The notes beneath the pieces were generated by a model, which saw nothing but the letters and a program-made list of their open reading frames with translations, was not told the DNA's origin and did no database searches. DNA of 41,061 nucleotides from Ferroplasma sp037442045 (lineage in GTDB: Archaea > Thermoplasmatota > Thermoplasmata > Thermoplasmatales > Thermoplasmataceae): contig NZ_JBBIRC010000007.1 of assembly GCF_037442045.1 (NCBI RefSeq), positions 1 through 41,061 of the forward strand, written 5' to 3'. Shown here one piece after another: positions 16,263 to 24,162 of this stretch. Positions within the stretch are counted from its first letter, which is position 1, and each line of letters starts with the position of its first letter. Made by a program: the position numbers and the translations under genes.

Positions 16263-16811
16263 TCAGTAATTATCCTCTATTTCGGCGCATATCATATGTA
16301 TTGCAGTTATATGCATCTCCTGAATTATTGATGTTAAATTGCTGTCAGCTTTAAATAATTCTTTACATATGCCTGCCATGTTACCACCTGTTTTTCCGGT
16401 AAAGCCAAGCGTATAAGCACCTATTAAGTTTGCTTCCCCTATTGCCTTTATAACATTTTTTGAATTTCCTGATGTGCTAATTCCAACTACATAGTCTTCT
16501 TTTTTGCAGAGAGCCTGTATCTGCCTTGAAAATACATCCTCATATGAATAATCATTTCCAATTGCTGTCAGGGCCGATGTATTTGTTGTAAGTGCCAGTG
16601 CAGGAAGGGCAATTCTTTCTTTCATAAAATGGCCAGTGAGTTCTGCAACAAAATGCTGGGCATCGGCTGCGGATCCGCCATTTCCAAAAACAATTAATTT
16701 TCCACTATTTTTAAATGACTTTACTATCTGTTTAGCTATATTTTTAATTTGCAAAACATCAATATTTTTCCGTGCAGCTATTCCCTGATTTTTATAATCT
16801 TCCAGATCCAT
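16263..16811 (-). CDS. gmhA: Sedoheptulose 7-phosphate isomerase
   Basis: Converts sedoheptulose 7-phosphate to D-glycero-D-manno-heptose 7-phosphate, the substrate of the neighbouring kinase. It has the SIS fold: LIVFGNGGSAADAQHFVAEL near residue 38, GISTSGNSKNVIKAI for phosphate binding and LGFTGKTGGNMAG. The catalytic Glu (VAELTGHF) and His (QEMHITAIH) positions of GmhA are present. A TATA-like TTTATTTATG at about 16832-16842 lies 25 bases before the ATG at 16811, which I take as start; an ATG at 16832 would add seven residues. About 182 residues is normal. Sedoheptulose 7-phosphate would come from the pentose phosphate steps, where transaldolase-family proteins such as the one at 23.4 kb could take part. 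Confidence 0.93.
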   Translation of the reverse strand: MDLEDYKNQGIAARKNIDVLQIKNIAKQIVKSFKNSGKLIVFGNGGSAADAQHFVAELTGHFMKERIALPALALTTNTSALTAIGNDYSYEDVFSRQIQALCKKEDYVVGISTSGNSKNVIKAIGEANLIGAYTLGFTGKTGGNMAGICKELFKADSNLTSIIQEMHITAIHMICAEIEDNY

Positions 16812-16975
16812 GATCAAGAAATTACAGAGCATAAATAAACATATTGGTTATAGAAAATAATGCTAAAATAAATTATGCCAGCCCAATCTACAATTTCGGC
16901 CTTTGAACAAATTTTTGGATATACACACTATTTTCTGTAGAAAAAACTTAATTGTATGAAGCAATAACTATTGTA

Positions 16976-17545
16976 ATGTCTTATATAATGTTCCCAAAAA
17001 ACATTCAGATTAAGGATCATAACGTATATATAGACAGAGAGACAGTAAGGAATGAAGAATCGTTTGCACTTCTGGTACCAGAAAATAAATCGGATATGAT
17101 AATACACTATTTGAAAAGTCACAGGGGTTTCTCGAATGCAAATCCAAGTTTTGACCACGGTGAAGATTACGGCATTTCTAAAATCATAAAGCCACCATGG
17201 GAGCTTCATATTCGACTATATGTCGATTCATACTTTTATGGATATTCTAAAATGCTGGCACATATTGAAATCGCAAGAAAATATCTGCAGCATTTAAATT
17301 TTAAATATGTACAGCCAGTCATATACGAACCATTCAGATATTATAAATCTGTATTTGATGAATTTATGCTTGCATACAGCTCCAGATTCATGGTTGAAAG
17401 TATAGTCGATAATTACTGGTTTCGCCTTATAAACCCGGAATCATTAATTCCATGGTCTCCTGTAGCGCTTGCCAAAACATCAATTAATATTATTTCGGAC
17501 AAACTTAAAAAATATTTTGGAAATTCGGAAGACCAATCTGAATAA
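16976..17545 (+). CDS. Conserved-looking hypothetical protein
   Basis: A soluble protein of about 189 residues that I do not recognise. It has mixed alpha/beta character: MFPKNIQIKDHNVYIDRETV at the start, LLVPENKSDMIIHYLKSHRGF, then PPWELHIRLYVDSYFYGYSKMLAHIEIARKYLQHL and LINPESLIPWSPVALAKTSINII. The many Tyr and His residues and the low number of Cys give no catalytic clue. The start is uncertain: ATG at 16976 or 16988, or TTG at 16952. It stands alone, divergent from gmhA and in line with the ClC gene about 290 bases later. Codon use and composition match neighbouring genes, so it is likely real. Function unknown. Confidence 0.7.
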   Translation: MSYIMFPKNIQIKDHNVYIDRETVRNEESFALLVPENKSDMIIHYLKSHRGFSNANPSFDHGEDYGISKIIKPPWELHIRLYVDSYFYGYSKMLAHIEIARKYLQHLNFKYVQPVIYEPFRYYKSVFDEFMLAYSSRFMVESIVDNYWFRLINPESLIPWSPVALAKTSINIISDKLKKYFGNSEDQSE

Positions 17546-17762
17546 TTTATATAATTTTCACGGCAGTGTTAAATCTTGTTCTGAATTAACAAATATATTT
17601 ATGGCTCAAATTCTTATCATAGATAATCAGGAATAATAATGAAACCAATCAATTAAAAAATATCTGAATCCAGCATAAAACACATTTTAATTTACCTCAA
17701 ATTATACTGCTGGTAAAATTTAGCACACGTTTATATATACATATTTTATATGGAATATCAAT

Positions 17763-17849
17763 ATGCCTGATTATGCCTGCCATTCCGCTCCCAAAACCTT
17801 TTTATTCAAATTAAAGCAACAAATATGGAGGCTGAAACTTGAATCTTAA
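17763..17849 (+). CDS. Possible 28-residue leader peptide overlapping the ClC start
   Basis: ATG at 17763 opens a 28-codon frame, MPDYACHSAPKTFLFK and on to a TAA at 17847-17849. A TATA-like TTTATATATA (17730-17739) lies about 27 bases before the ATG, so an mRNA beginning at this codon would be leaderless. The frame ends 11 bases inside the ClC gene and includes its Shine-Dalgarno GGAGG. That is the arrangement of translational coupling. There may also be an internal promoter (CTTTTTATTC near 17800) that bypasses it. It could be chance; I have no homology support. Confidence 0.35.
   Translation: MPDYACHSAPKTFLFKLKQQIWRLKLES
17827..17831 (+). promoter_or_regulatory. Shine-Dalgarno GGAGG deciding the TTG start of the ClC gene
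   Basis: GGAGG ends seven bases before the TTG at 17839, which fixes this rare start. No in-frame ATG precedes the first membrane helix closely, and the short out-of-frame ATG at 17825 stops at once. Confidence 0.7.
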
Positions 17850-19602
17850 ATTATCATCACTTCCATATTTCCAGCGCTGGTTTATTGTAGGTTCTCTGAT
17901 TGGCGTTGTTGCAGGCATGGGATCACTTGCATTTTATTTTGCCATCAGGCTCTTTGAAACTATTTTCTTTACTTATATTGTTGGAATGACTATACCACAC
18001 CCTCTGGGTGAAGGGGGATCCCTTGTTTATCATTTTTATGCAATGCGTTATTATCTAATTCCTGTTGTGGTCGCCACTGGTGGCTTGATTACCGGTTTAA
18101 TAGTTTATACATTTGATCCATCATCTGAAGGGCATGGAACCGATGCTGCTATAAGGTCTTTTCATTATAATCATGGGAAAATAAAAAGAAGAACGCCTTT
18201 AGTAAAAACTATTGCCTCAGCAATTACTATAGGTTCCGGGGGCAGTGCAGGCAGAGAAGGCCCAACCGCTTTAATAGCTGCGGGAATTGGATCATTTCTT
18301 GCCGATATTCTTGGGTTAAGCCCTAAAGACAGAAGAATTGCTGTGGCGGTTGGAATAGGGGCAGGAATAGGAACAATATTTAAAGCACCAATTGGGGGTT
18401 CTGTACTTGGAGCCGAAATACTGTACAGAAGAGATTTTGAATCTGAAGTTATCTTTCCATCACTTGTTGCGTCTTCAATAGGTTATTCAATTTTTGCATC
18501 TGTTGTTGGTTTTGAGCCCATATTCGGTTATTATCTAGCATCGTTCAATGTATTTAGACTACCATTTTACGCTGTACTTGGTCTTGTCGCAGGATTATTT
18601 TCAATACTGTATGTACGGACATTTTATGGCATCAGAGCCATGTTTACAAAATTTCACATACCAAAGCATTTCAAACCTATGATTGGTGGAGCCGTTGTAG
18701 GCATCATTGCACTTCTATTTCCAGAAATACTCGGAACCGGTTATGGCTGGGTCGAACTGCTGGAATATGGGAAATTCAATGAGCTCATAACCTTTGGAAT
18801 ACCGGTACTTATTATTCTTCTTCTCCTTCCATTTGTAAAAATAATCGCCACATCATTTACAGTTTCATCCGGCGGAAGCGGTGGTGTATTTGCACCAGGC
18901 ATATTCATAGGGGCATCATTAGGTGCTCTTTTCGGCGTTCTATTTCATATGATATCTCCTTCCATAGTTCCTGTGGTAGCTCCTTTTGTGATAATAGGCA
19001 TGTTATCGTTTTTTGGTGCAGCGGGGAAGGTCCCTCTGGCCGTTATACTTATGGTGGTTGAAATGACAGGCAGCCTGCAGCTGCTTCCTGGAGCCATGCT
19101 GGCTGTATCAATTGCATATATAACATCAGGAACAAAATATTCTATATACGAATTCCAGGTTGAGCAGCGGCGCGATTCACCGGCAAATATGGGAGAATAC
19201 CATACTCCTATGTTGATGGAAATGAAAGTATCATCGCTGAAATTAATCACTGACGTAAATGCCGACCTTTATTATACAATATACCGTGCAGATAACATAA
19301 TGAAGGATAATGATCTGCTATCGCTGCCTGTAGTTTACCATGAAAAACTTATGGGTGCTATTTATCTTTATGATATTGTTAATAGGCCTTATGGCTATGT
19401 TAAGGATTATTATAAGCCAGGCATTTCTTACATTAAACCTGATAATAGTGCAGAGAATGCATGGGAATTGATGATGAAAAATAGAACAAAATGGTGTGCT
19501 GTTGTTGACAATGGGAAGTTTCTTGGCATAATTACACTTGAATCAATTCTTGATAAATATGAAGATAATGTTAAAACAATGAATTTAGAGGATCAAAATT
19601 AA
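17839..19602 (+). CDS. ClC-family chloride channel/transporter with C-terminal CBS pair
   Basis: Moves Cl- (possibly with H+ exchange) across the cytoplasmic membrane; in acidophiles such proteins may help charge balance. The selectivity motifs are SGGSAGREGP (about 133-142, with Glu140 as the external gate) and SSGGSGGVFAPGIFIG (about 340-355). About ten or more membrane helices run to residue 450. Residues about 455-580 form two CBS domains, which in relatives bind adenine nucleotides. In place of the internal EE pair of CLC-ec1 the sequence reads VLGAEILYRR, so the proton glutamate (E203) may be Ile here, which would favour a channel-like or altered mode. The start is TTG with GGAGG; a possible leader peptide overlaps it. 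A SpoIIM-like membrane protein gene follows after 60 bases. Confidence 0.95.
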   Translation: MNLKLSSLPYFQRWFIVGSLIGVVAGMGSLAFYFAIRLFETIFFTYIVGMTIPHPLGEGGSLVYHFYAMRYYLIPVVVATGGLITGLIVYTFDPSSEGHGTDAAIRSFHYNHGKIKRRTPLVKTIASAITIGSGGSAGREGPTALIAAGIGSFLADILGLSPKDRRIAVAVGIGAGIGTIFKAPIGGSVLGAEILYRRDFESEVIFPSLVASSIGYSIFASVVGFEPIFGYYLASFNVFRLPFYAVLGLVAGLFSILYVRTFYGIRAMFTKFHIPKHFKPMIGGAVVGIIALLFPEILGTGYGWVELLEYGKFNELITFGIPVLIILLLLPFVKIIATSFTVSSGGSGGVFAPGIFIGASLGALFGVLFHMISPSIVPVVAPFVIIGMLSFFGAAGKVPLAVILMVVEMTGSLQLLPGAMLAVSIAYITSGTKYSIYEFQVEQRRDSPANMGEYHTPMLMEMKVSSLKLITDVNADLYYTIYRADNIMKDNDLLSLPVVYHEKLMGAIYLYDIVNRPYGYVKDYYKPGISYIKPDNSAENAWELMMKNRTKWCAVVDNGKFLGIITLESILDKYEDNVKTMNLEDQN

Positions 19603-19662
19603 AAAACAATTATCAAGCAGTTTCAAATAAAATATAAATAATATGATTGAGATAACGAATAT

Positions 19663-20334
19663 ATGACTTTAAAAATGCCAAAGCTCAGAAGAATATTTCT
19701 CATATCATTTCTAGTAGAACTTATAGGCTTTGCTGTAATATCCTCATTGCCGATACATGACCTGGCGCTTTATAGGTCTTTTAAATCCACTGACAGTGCC
19801 ATAGTTTCACAGCCATTCTTCCCCATGTGGCTTAGCATATTTCCGCACAATCTCGAAATTGCATCAATAGAATTCATACCTGTAGTAGGAATTTTAATGT
19901 TTGGTTTTTCAATAGGGGCAACTGCCAGCGTAATAGCAATAGAGGGAACAGCCACTAATATTAATGGATTTGCAATATTCGCAAGCCTGATGCTGCTTCC
20001 CCATTCCTGGCTGGAATTGCCTGCATATGCTGTCGCAGCCAGCACAAGCATATATATACTTTATTATTTGATAACTAAAAAATTAAAAGCAAATTATATG
20101 AAAATTGTATATATGTATTTGTTTGTTGTCATTGAACTTGCATTTGCAGGTGCAATAGAAACTTCTGAAATACTCCTCGAAGAATCTCCACATCCATTCT
20201 ATGCATTTTATATGTGGATTCCGGCAATACCAATTATAATATTTCTTATATGGCTGTACAGGCACCTTGATGCAAATGAATATAAACCCAAAAAGGAGAA
20301 AGAATATGATGAATACGATTTCAACCAGTTTTAA
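19663..20334 (+). CDS. SpoIIM/DUF95-like integral membrane protein
   Basis: A 223-residue membrane protein with about five to six hydrophobic segments: 10-26, 60-85 (FIPVVGILMFGFSIGATASVI), 100-135 and 150-210. The motif LLPHSWLELPAYAVAAS (about 107-123) corresponds to the H-G-x-x-E-L-P-A element of the stage II sporulation protein M family, which is widespread in non-sporulating archaea. In those organisms its role is not established; links with membrane remodelling or with ABC systems have been suggested. The C-terminal tail is charged (KPKKEKEYDEYDFNQF). It follows the ClC gene by 60 bases and may be co-transcribed, and pheA follows closely. The ATG at 19663 has an AT-rich region before it. 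Confidence 0.75.
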   Translation: MTLKMPKLRRIFLISFLVELIGFAVISSLPIHDLALYRSFKSTDSAIVSQPFFPMWLSIFPHNLEIASIEFIPVVGILMFGFSIGATASVIAIEGTATNINGFAIFASLMLLPHSWLELPAYAVAASTSIYILYYLITKKLKANYMKIVYMYLFVVIELAFAGAIETSEILLEESPHPFYAFYMWIPAIPIIIFLIWLYRHLDANEYKPKKEKEYDEYDFNQF

Positions 20335-20358
20335 ATATATAAACAGTATTACTATTTA

Positions 20359-21168
20359 TTGAAAATAGGATATTTTGGTGACCCGGGAGCATACAGCAAT
20401 ATTGCAGCAACTCATATGGCTCAAGGAGAATTTGTTCCATTAGATTCTGTAAGGTCGGTTTTTAATTCTTTACAAAGCGGAGACATTGGCCTTGGAGTGG
20501 TACCAATTGAAAATTCTATAGAGGGTGCAGTAAATCAGACATACGATTTCCTTTTTAAAATGGATGCATATATAATTAAGGAATACTATCTCAGAATAAA
20601 TCATTGCCTTATTGGTTTTCCAGATGCATCACTGAAAGAAATCAAATATGTGCATTCTCACCCTCAGGCTCTTGCCCAGTGTTCAGATTATTTATACTCT
20701 CACGGGATGAAGCCTGTAAGTGAATATGATACAGCCGGAAGTGTAAAAATAATAAAGGAACAAGAAACTAAAAACCATGCAGCCATAGCCAGTGAAATAG
20801 CTGCCAAATTAAATCAAATGGAAATACTTGAAAGGGACATAGAAAATAATAAATATAATTATACAAGATTCTTTTTACTATCTAGAGAACCCTCAAAGCT
20901 CGAATTGCCATCCAAAACATCACTTGTCTTTTCAACGGAAAACAAACCCGGTTCTTTATTTAAGATTTTAAAAATATTTGATCAATATAAAATAAATATG
21001 ACAAAGATAGAATCGAGGCCTGTTCAGTATAACCCTTTTACCTATTTATTTTTCATAGATATAGAAAATAATGAGAATTCTGAAATTGCCATAAAAGAAA
21101 TAGAAGGAATTACTTCTCCATTTAAAGTACTGGGAAACTATAAGATTGCATCAATAACAAAGAATTAA
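20359..21168 (+). CDS. pheA: Prephenate dehydratase with ACT domain (phenylalanine synthesis)
   Basis: Decarboxylates and dehydrates prephenate to phenylpyruvate. The catalytic domain (about 1-180) carries IGYFGDPGAYSN at the very start, GVVPIENSIEGAVNQTYD, SHPQALAQCSDYL and the TRFFLLSRE motif that contains the catalytic Thr. Residues about 190-269 form an ACT regulatory domain with the Phe-binding ESRP motif (KIESRPVQYNPF). Length is normal for the monofunctional enzyme. The TTG at 20359 must be the start, because the first in-frame ATG (codon 20) falls after the conserved N-terminal strand. A TATA-like TTTAAATATATAAAC ends about 16 bases before, so this may be a nearly leaderless mRNA with a TTG start, which is odd. 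Phenylalanine feedback through the ACT domain is likely. Confidence 0.95.
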   Translation: MKIGYFGDPGAYSNIAATHMAQGEFVPLDSVRSVFNSLQSGDIGLGVVPIENSIEGAVNQTYDFLFKMDAYIIKEYYLRINHCLIGFPDASLKEIKYVHSHPQALAQCSDYLYSHGMKPVSEYDTAGSVKIIKEQETKNHAAIASEIAAKLNQMEILERDIENNKYNYTRFFLLSREPSKLELPSKTSLVFSTENKPGSLFKILKIFDQYKINMTKIESRPVQYNPFTYLFFIDIENNENSEIAIKEIEGITSPFKVLGNYKIASITKN

Positions 21169-21314
21169 TTTTATTAAAATTTTTTATATTATTTACAGTG
21201 GTTTCTACTATTTTGTAGAAAATTAAAACATTATTAATTAAGTCTATTCTTACTATGCCCCTTCCGCAAATGTTACTGCGTAAAGATTTATTTATAATGT
21301 AAACATATTATCTT

Positions 21315-21776
21315 ATGTTAGCATTTGAAGACTCTTTTGATGTAGAAACAACACCAGAAAAAGCGTACAGCTATATTGTCAATCAGGAAACTATGGTAAA
21401 GCTTGTACCTGATCTTTTGAAATACGAAAAAGTCAATGATGACGAAATGAAAATCACTGCAAAAGCTGGCGTTTCTTTTATTAAGGGAAAATTTGATCTA
21501 GTTCTCGATATTAAAGATAAAACAGAAAATAAACATATAACATTAATCGGCCAGGGAAATGGTTCCGGAGCTTCCGTTGATTTTACTGTAAATTTTGACT
21601 TTTCATTCAGCAATAGCGAAACCATAGTTAACTGGAAAGCCGAAATTAACATAGTTGGAACAGCGGCAAGCATGGGTGCAAGGATGATAAAAAGTGCATC
21701 ACAGAAATACATCATAAAACTTGTGGGAAATTATAAAAAAGCACTTGAAGATGAACAGGAAACTGAGGTGAAATAA
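21315..21776 (+). CDS. CoxG/SRPBCC-family protein
   Basis: A 153-residue protein of the helix-grip (START/SRPBCC) fold most like the CoxG group. Key stretches are FDVETTPEKAYSYIVNQETMVKLVPDLL at the N terminus, the strand-rich middle with IKGKFDLVLDIKDKTENKHI, and the C-terminal long helix from about MGARMIKSASQKYIIKLV. CoxG proteins assist carbon monoxide dehydrogenase placement at the membrane in bacteria, but many archaeal members have no CODH genes nearby and none is visible here. A hydrophobic-ligand or lipid-binding role is possible. The next gene begins one base past the stop with GAGGTGA inside this gene, so the pair is co-translated. TATA-like TTATTTATAATG lies before the ATG at 21315. 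Confidence 0.82.
   Translation: MLAFEDSFDVETTPEKAYSYIVNQETMVKLVPDLLKYEKVNDDEMKITAKAGVSFIKGKFDLVLDIKDKTENKHITLIGQGNGSGASVDFTVNFDFSFSNSETIVNWKAEINIVGTAASMGARMIKSASQKYIIKLVGNYKKALEDEQETEVK
21765..21771 (+). promoter_or_regulatory. Shine-Dalgarno GAGGTGA for the gene after coxG-like
   Basis: GAGGTGA within the last codons of the CoxG-like gene, six bases before the ATG at 21778. It supports operon translation of the next gene. Confidence 0.7.
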
Positions 21777-21777
21777 T

Positions 21778-22041
21778 ATGCCTATAAATATCAACGATTA
21801 TAAAGCTTCTGGGACAAATAAAATAAGGCAAACTATTGTGGATTTCCTTGAAAAGAATCGGGAAAATGCGTATACTTTAAAGGAGCTCAAAGAAAATATT
21901 GCAAAGGACCATGATGACTGGATGATTCATATGGAATTAACTTCCCTAATCTGGTCGGATATTGTAGAATACAGGGATATATACGACAGTAAAGGCAGGC
22001 TGGTCCGTTATTTCAAAATTAATGAAAAAAAGGAAAATTAA
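21778..22041 (+). CDS. Small winged-helix-like protein (87 residues)
   Basis: An 87-residue protein with a pattern of three helices and a beta wing: IRQTIVDFLEKNRENAYTLKELKENI, then WMIHMELTSLIWSDIVEYRDIYDSKGRLVRYFKI. This resembles a winged helix-turn-helix DNA-binding fold of the small archaeal kind, where ending with a short two-strand wing is common. No metal or effector site is seen. It starts one base after the CoxG-like gene with its own strong ribosome binding site, so the two should be made together and may work together. DNA targets unknown; a protein-binding role is also possible. Confidence 0.72.
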   Translation: MPININDYKASGTNKIRQTIVDFLEKNRENAYTLKELKENIAKDHDDWMIHMELTSLIWSDIVEYRDIYDSKGRLVRYFKINEKKEN

Positions 22042-22091
22042 TATTTTATGAATAATAAACAAATTTAAATCTTTATCTATATTTACGTTAT

Positions 22092-22616
22092 ATGATCTAT
22101 GAATTTGAGGGGAGAGTTCCCGCAATAAGCAAAAGCGCATATGTTTTTGAAAGTGCTACAATCATAGGAAATGTTCACATAGGTGATAATGTGTGGATTG
22201 GACCCGGTGCAGTTCTAAGAGGAGACTATGGAGAAATATCCGTGGGTTCTTATTCAGCTATTGAAGACAACTGTGTTATACATGCAAGGCCCGGTGAGAA
22301 AACGTCAATTGGTGAACATGTTACAGTCGGCCATCTTTCTGTAATTCATACAGGAACGATAAAGGATTATGCAGTTATAGGAATGAATTCAACAGTTTCG
22401 GATTTCGCCACTGTTGGTAAGTGGGCTGCCATTGGAGAGGGTGCAGTTGTTAAAAATGGTTCTGTTATACCGGACAAGGGAATAGCAGTAGGAGTACCTG
22501 CCAAGGTTATTGGAGAAGTTTCAATAGAATATATCAATGTCTGGACAAAGTATAAGGAAAACTATAACACATTTTGCAAAAGATATCTGGAAAATTTAAA
22601 GCCACTAAAAAATTAA
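22092..22616 (+). CDS. Gamma carbonic anhydrase-like hexapeptide-repeat protein
   Basis: A 174-residue left-handed beta-helix protein with I/V-G-x-x-x-x repeats (IIGNVHIGDNVWIGPGAVLRGD). Three His positions that bind the metal in gamma carbonic anhydrases are visible: the one in NCVIHARPG, the one in TVGHLSV and the one in VIHTGTI. The spelling resembles the PaaY/CaiE branch. Members may hydrate CO2 or have lost this activity; the acidic loop with the proton-shuttle Glu of Cam-type enzymes is absent. It is monocistronic with a TATA-like TTTATCTATATTTACG just upstream and a leaderless start. CO2 handling in an acid-loving cell is plausible, but the activity is not proved by sequence. Confidence 0.85.
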   Translation: MIYEFEGRVPAISKSAYVFESATIIGNVHIGDNVWIGPGAVLRGDYGEISVGSYSAIEDNCVIHARPGEKTSIGEHVTVGHLSVIHTGTIKDYAVIGMNSTVSDFATVGKWAAIGEGAVVKNGSVIPDKGIAVGVPAKVIGEVSIEYINVWTKYKENYNTFCKRYLENLKPLKN

Positions 22617-22640
22617 TAATAATTGTACGAATATGTCCAT

Positions 22641-23111
22641 TCAATTAAATTTTGAAACTACTTCTTCAATCTTTTTGTAATCCGGCTCCTTTCCTGGATC
22701 TTCGCTGATCCACTTATATGCAACTTTCCCATCTTTTCCTATGACAAAAACGGATCTCTTTGATGCTGTCAATTTATTTATATTAAGGAAATTTTTATAC
22801 AAAACACCATATTTTTCTGAAATTTCACGATTTCCATCACTTAGAAGTTCAAACTGCAGATTATTCTTTGCGGCAAATTCCTTAAGTGAAAACGGTGCAT
22901 CAACACTGATGCCTACGACTTTAGCATTTAAGCTGTTAAAATTGGCCATCGAATCCCTGAATGTGCACATCTCTTTTGTGCATACTGATGTAAATGCTCC
23001 GGGGAAGAAGGCAAGTACTGTAACATTACCTTTATAATCAGACAATTTCTTGCTTTTTAACTCTGTATTCAAAGCCTCAAAATCAGGGGCCATATCGCCT
23101 TCGTTTACCAT
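22641..23111 (-). CDS. Peroxiredoxin, BCP/PrxQ-like
   Basis: A 156-residue thiol peroxidase. The peroxidatic Cys is in FFPGAFTSVCTKEMC (Cys44 from this start), and the second Cys five residues on (Cys49) is the resolving partner of the C-x4-C PrxQ/BCP type. A conserved Arg is in ASKRSVFVIGKDG. This differs from the 2-Cys AhpC-type gene at 1.4 kb, which has a C-terminal resolving Cys, so the cell holds two peroxide systems. A TATA-like TTTTATATTAATT about 25 bases upstream agrees with the ATG at 23111 or one at 23120. It converges on the carbonic anhydrase-like gene across 24 bases. It lowers hydrogen peroxide and lipid peroxide; the reductant would be a thioredoxin-like protein, not in this window. 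Confidence 0.93.
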   Translation of the reverse strand: MVNEGDMAPDFEALNTELKSKKLSDYKGNVTVLAFFPGAFTSVCTKEMCTFRDSMANFNSLNAKVVGISVDAPFSLKEFAAKNNLQFELLSDGNREISEKYGVLYKNFLNINKLTASKRSVFVIGKDGKVAYKWISEDPGKEPDYKKIEEVVSKFN

Positions 23112-23353
23112 GTTTATCATAATTGCATTGGAAATTAATATAAAAACATGATGTGGCAGAATTTATAAAATTTAGTTTAATTATTCCATCACTTAATAGA
23201 ATTTATTTTCCATTTTAAAAATCCATTGAGCTGTAAGCCATTTAATTACTCCACCAACACCATATCAAAATTTTTGGCAGCATTGTTACTTTTCAAGGGC
23301 ATACCAATGCATCAATACGTTATATATGCCTGCAATAATAATATTTGTGCATA

Positions 23354-24031
23354 TTATTTATTAAAGAAAGTTCTGCTGCTCTCTGAAATATTATTCCACG
23401 AATCCATATACATTTTTATATCCATTTCTGTTTTTGAATCGCTTCCCATTTTTTTGATAATATCATATGGAACAGAAATAGCTCCAGCTCCCATCTTCCC
23501 GGCCTTTGTTATATGTTCCGCATTTATAATATTTGTAATAAGGAGTTTAGAATCGAATTTGCTATTCTTGAATGTTTCATTTACTTTACAGGCAAGATCC
23601 ATTCCATTTATATCTGTACCATCGATGTTGCCAGTTCCTATTGAAACGTATTCAGCATAATTCTGTGCAGCCATTATTGCCTGCATTGCATTATATACAT
23701 TCGATGCTGAACATTTTATCTTTTTATCATACAGTTTCAACATTGCTTTCATTCCAATCGGAGTTGCAGGTATTTTTACGATAACATTCATTCCCAGTGA
23801 ATGAATTTTCAAAGCCTGGGAGATTACAGTATCGTAATCCGGTGAAACGACCTGTATATGAACTTCACCATTAACTGCTTTAATAATTTCTGCAATAACA
23901 TTCTCGGTGGTCGATCCTTTCAATACCTCTTTGGCAATTGAAGCAGGGGTTGTCGTAACGCCATCAATAAAGCCATAATCAGATATCTCTTTTATCTCAT
24001 TTATATCTGCACTGTCCAGAAAAAATTTCAT
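23354..24031 (-). CDS. Transaldolase-family protein (TalC/MipB type) with altered active-site motifs
   Basis: A 225-residue TIM-barrel of the short transaldolase / fructose 6-phosphate aldolase family. The start MKFFLDSADINEI, the strand with the Schiff-base lysine (VIVKIPATPIGMKAM, Lys86), and the later YVSIGTGNIDGTDINGMD and ISVPYDIIKKM all align to TalC. Compared with normal TalC, DGVTTNP reads DGVTTTP (Asn28 to Thr), TLVFS reads KCSAS, and the SPFVGR loop reads SIGTGN. So the Lys is kept, but several substrate-binding residues are not. It may be a paralogue with a new substrate. The ATG at 24031 is chosen; a GTG at 24040 is possible. A canonical copy would be expected elsewhere in the genome. 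Its product could feed the heptose route at 15-17 kb, which is inference. Confidence 0.82.
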   Translation of the reverse strand: MKFFLDSADINEIKEISDYGFIDGVTTTPASIAKEVLKGSTTENVIAEIIKAVNGEVHIQVVSPDYDTVISQALKIHSLGMNVIVKIPATPIGMKAMLKLYDKKIKCSASNVYNAMQAIMAAQNYAEYVSIGTGNIDGTDINGMDLACKVNETFKNSKFDSKLLITNIINAEHITKAGKMGAGAISVPYDIIKKMGSDSKTEMDIKMYMDSWNNISESSRTFFNK

Positions 24032-24162
24032 ATTGATCACATTATAATTATTTCAGTATATATAATAATATTGTATTAATTCATAGAAAATAGTTCCGTT
24101 TAAAATATATATAAAAGAATATATATTAGAAATAATTATTAACGCAATACGAATAAGCTTTT

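Noticed and set aside
23226..23660. Plus-strand 144-codon frame between the peroxiredoxin and the transaldolase-like gene
   Set aside because: It is mostly antisense to the transaldolase-like gene, and its hydrophobic look comes from the complement of that gene. The about 240-base gap itself shows no gene or structure.
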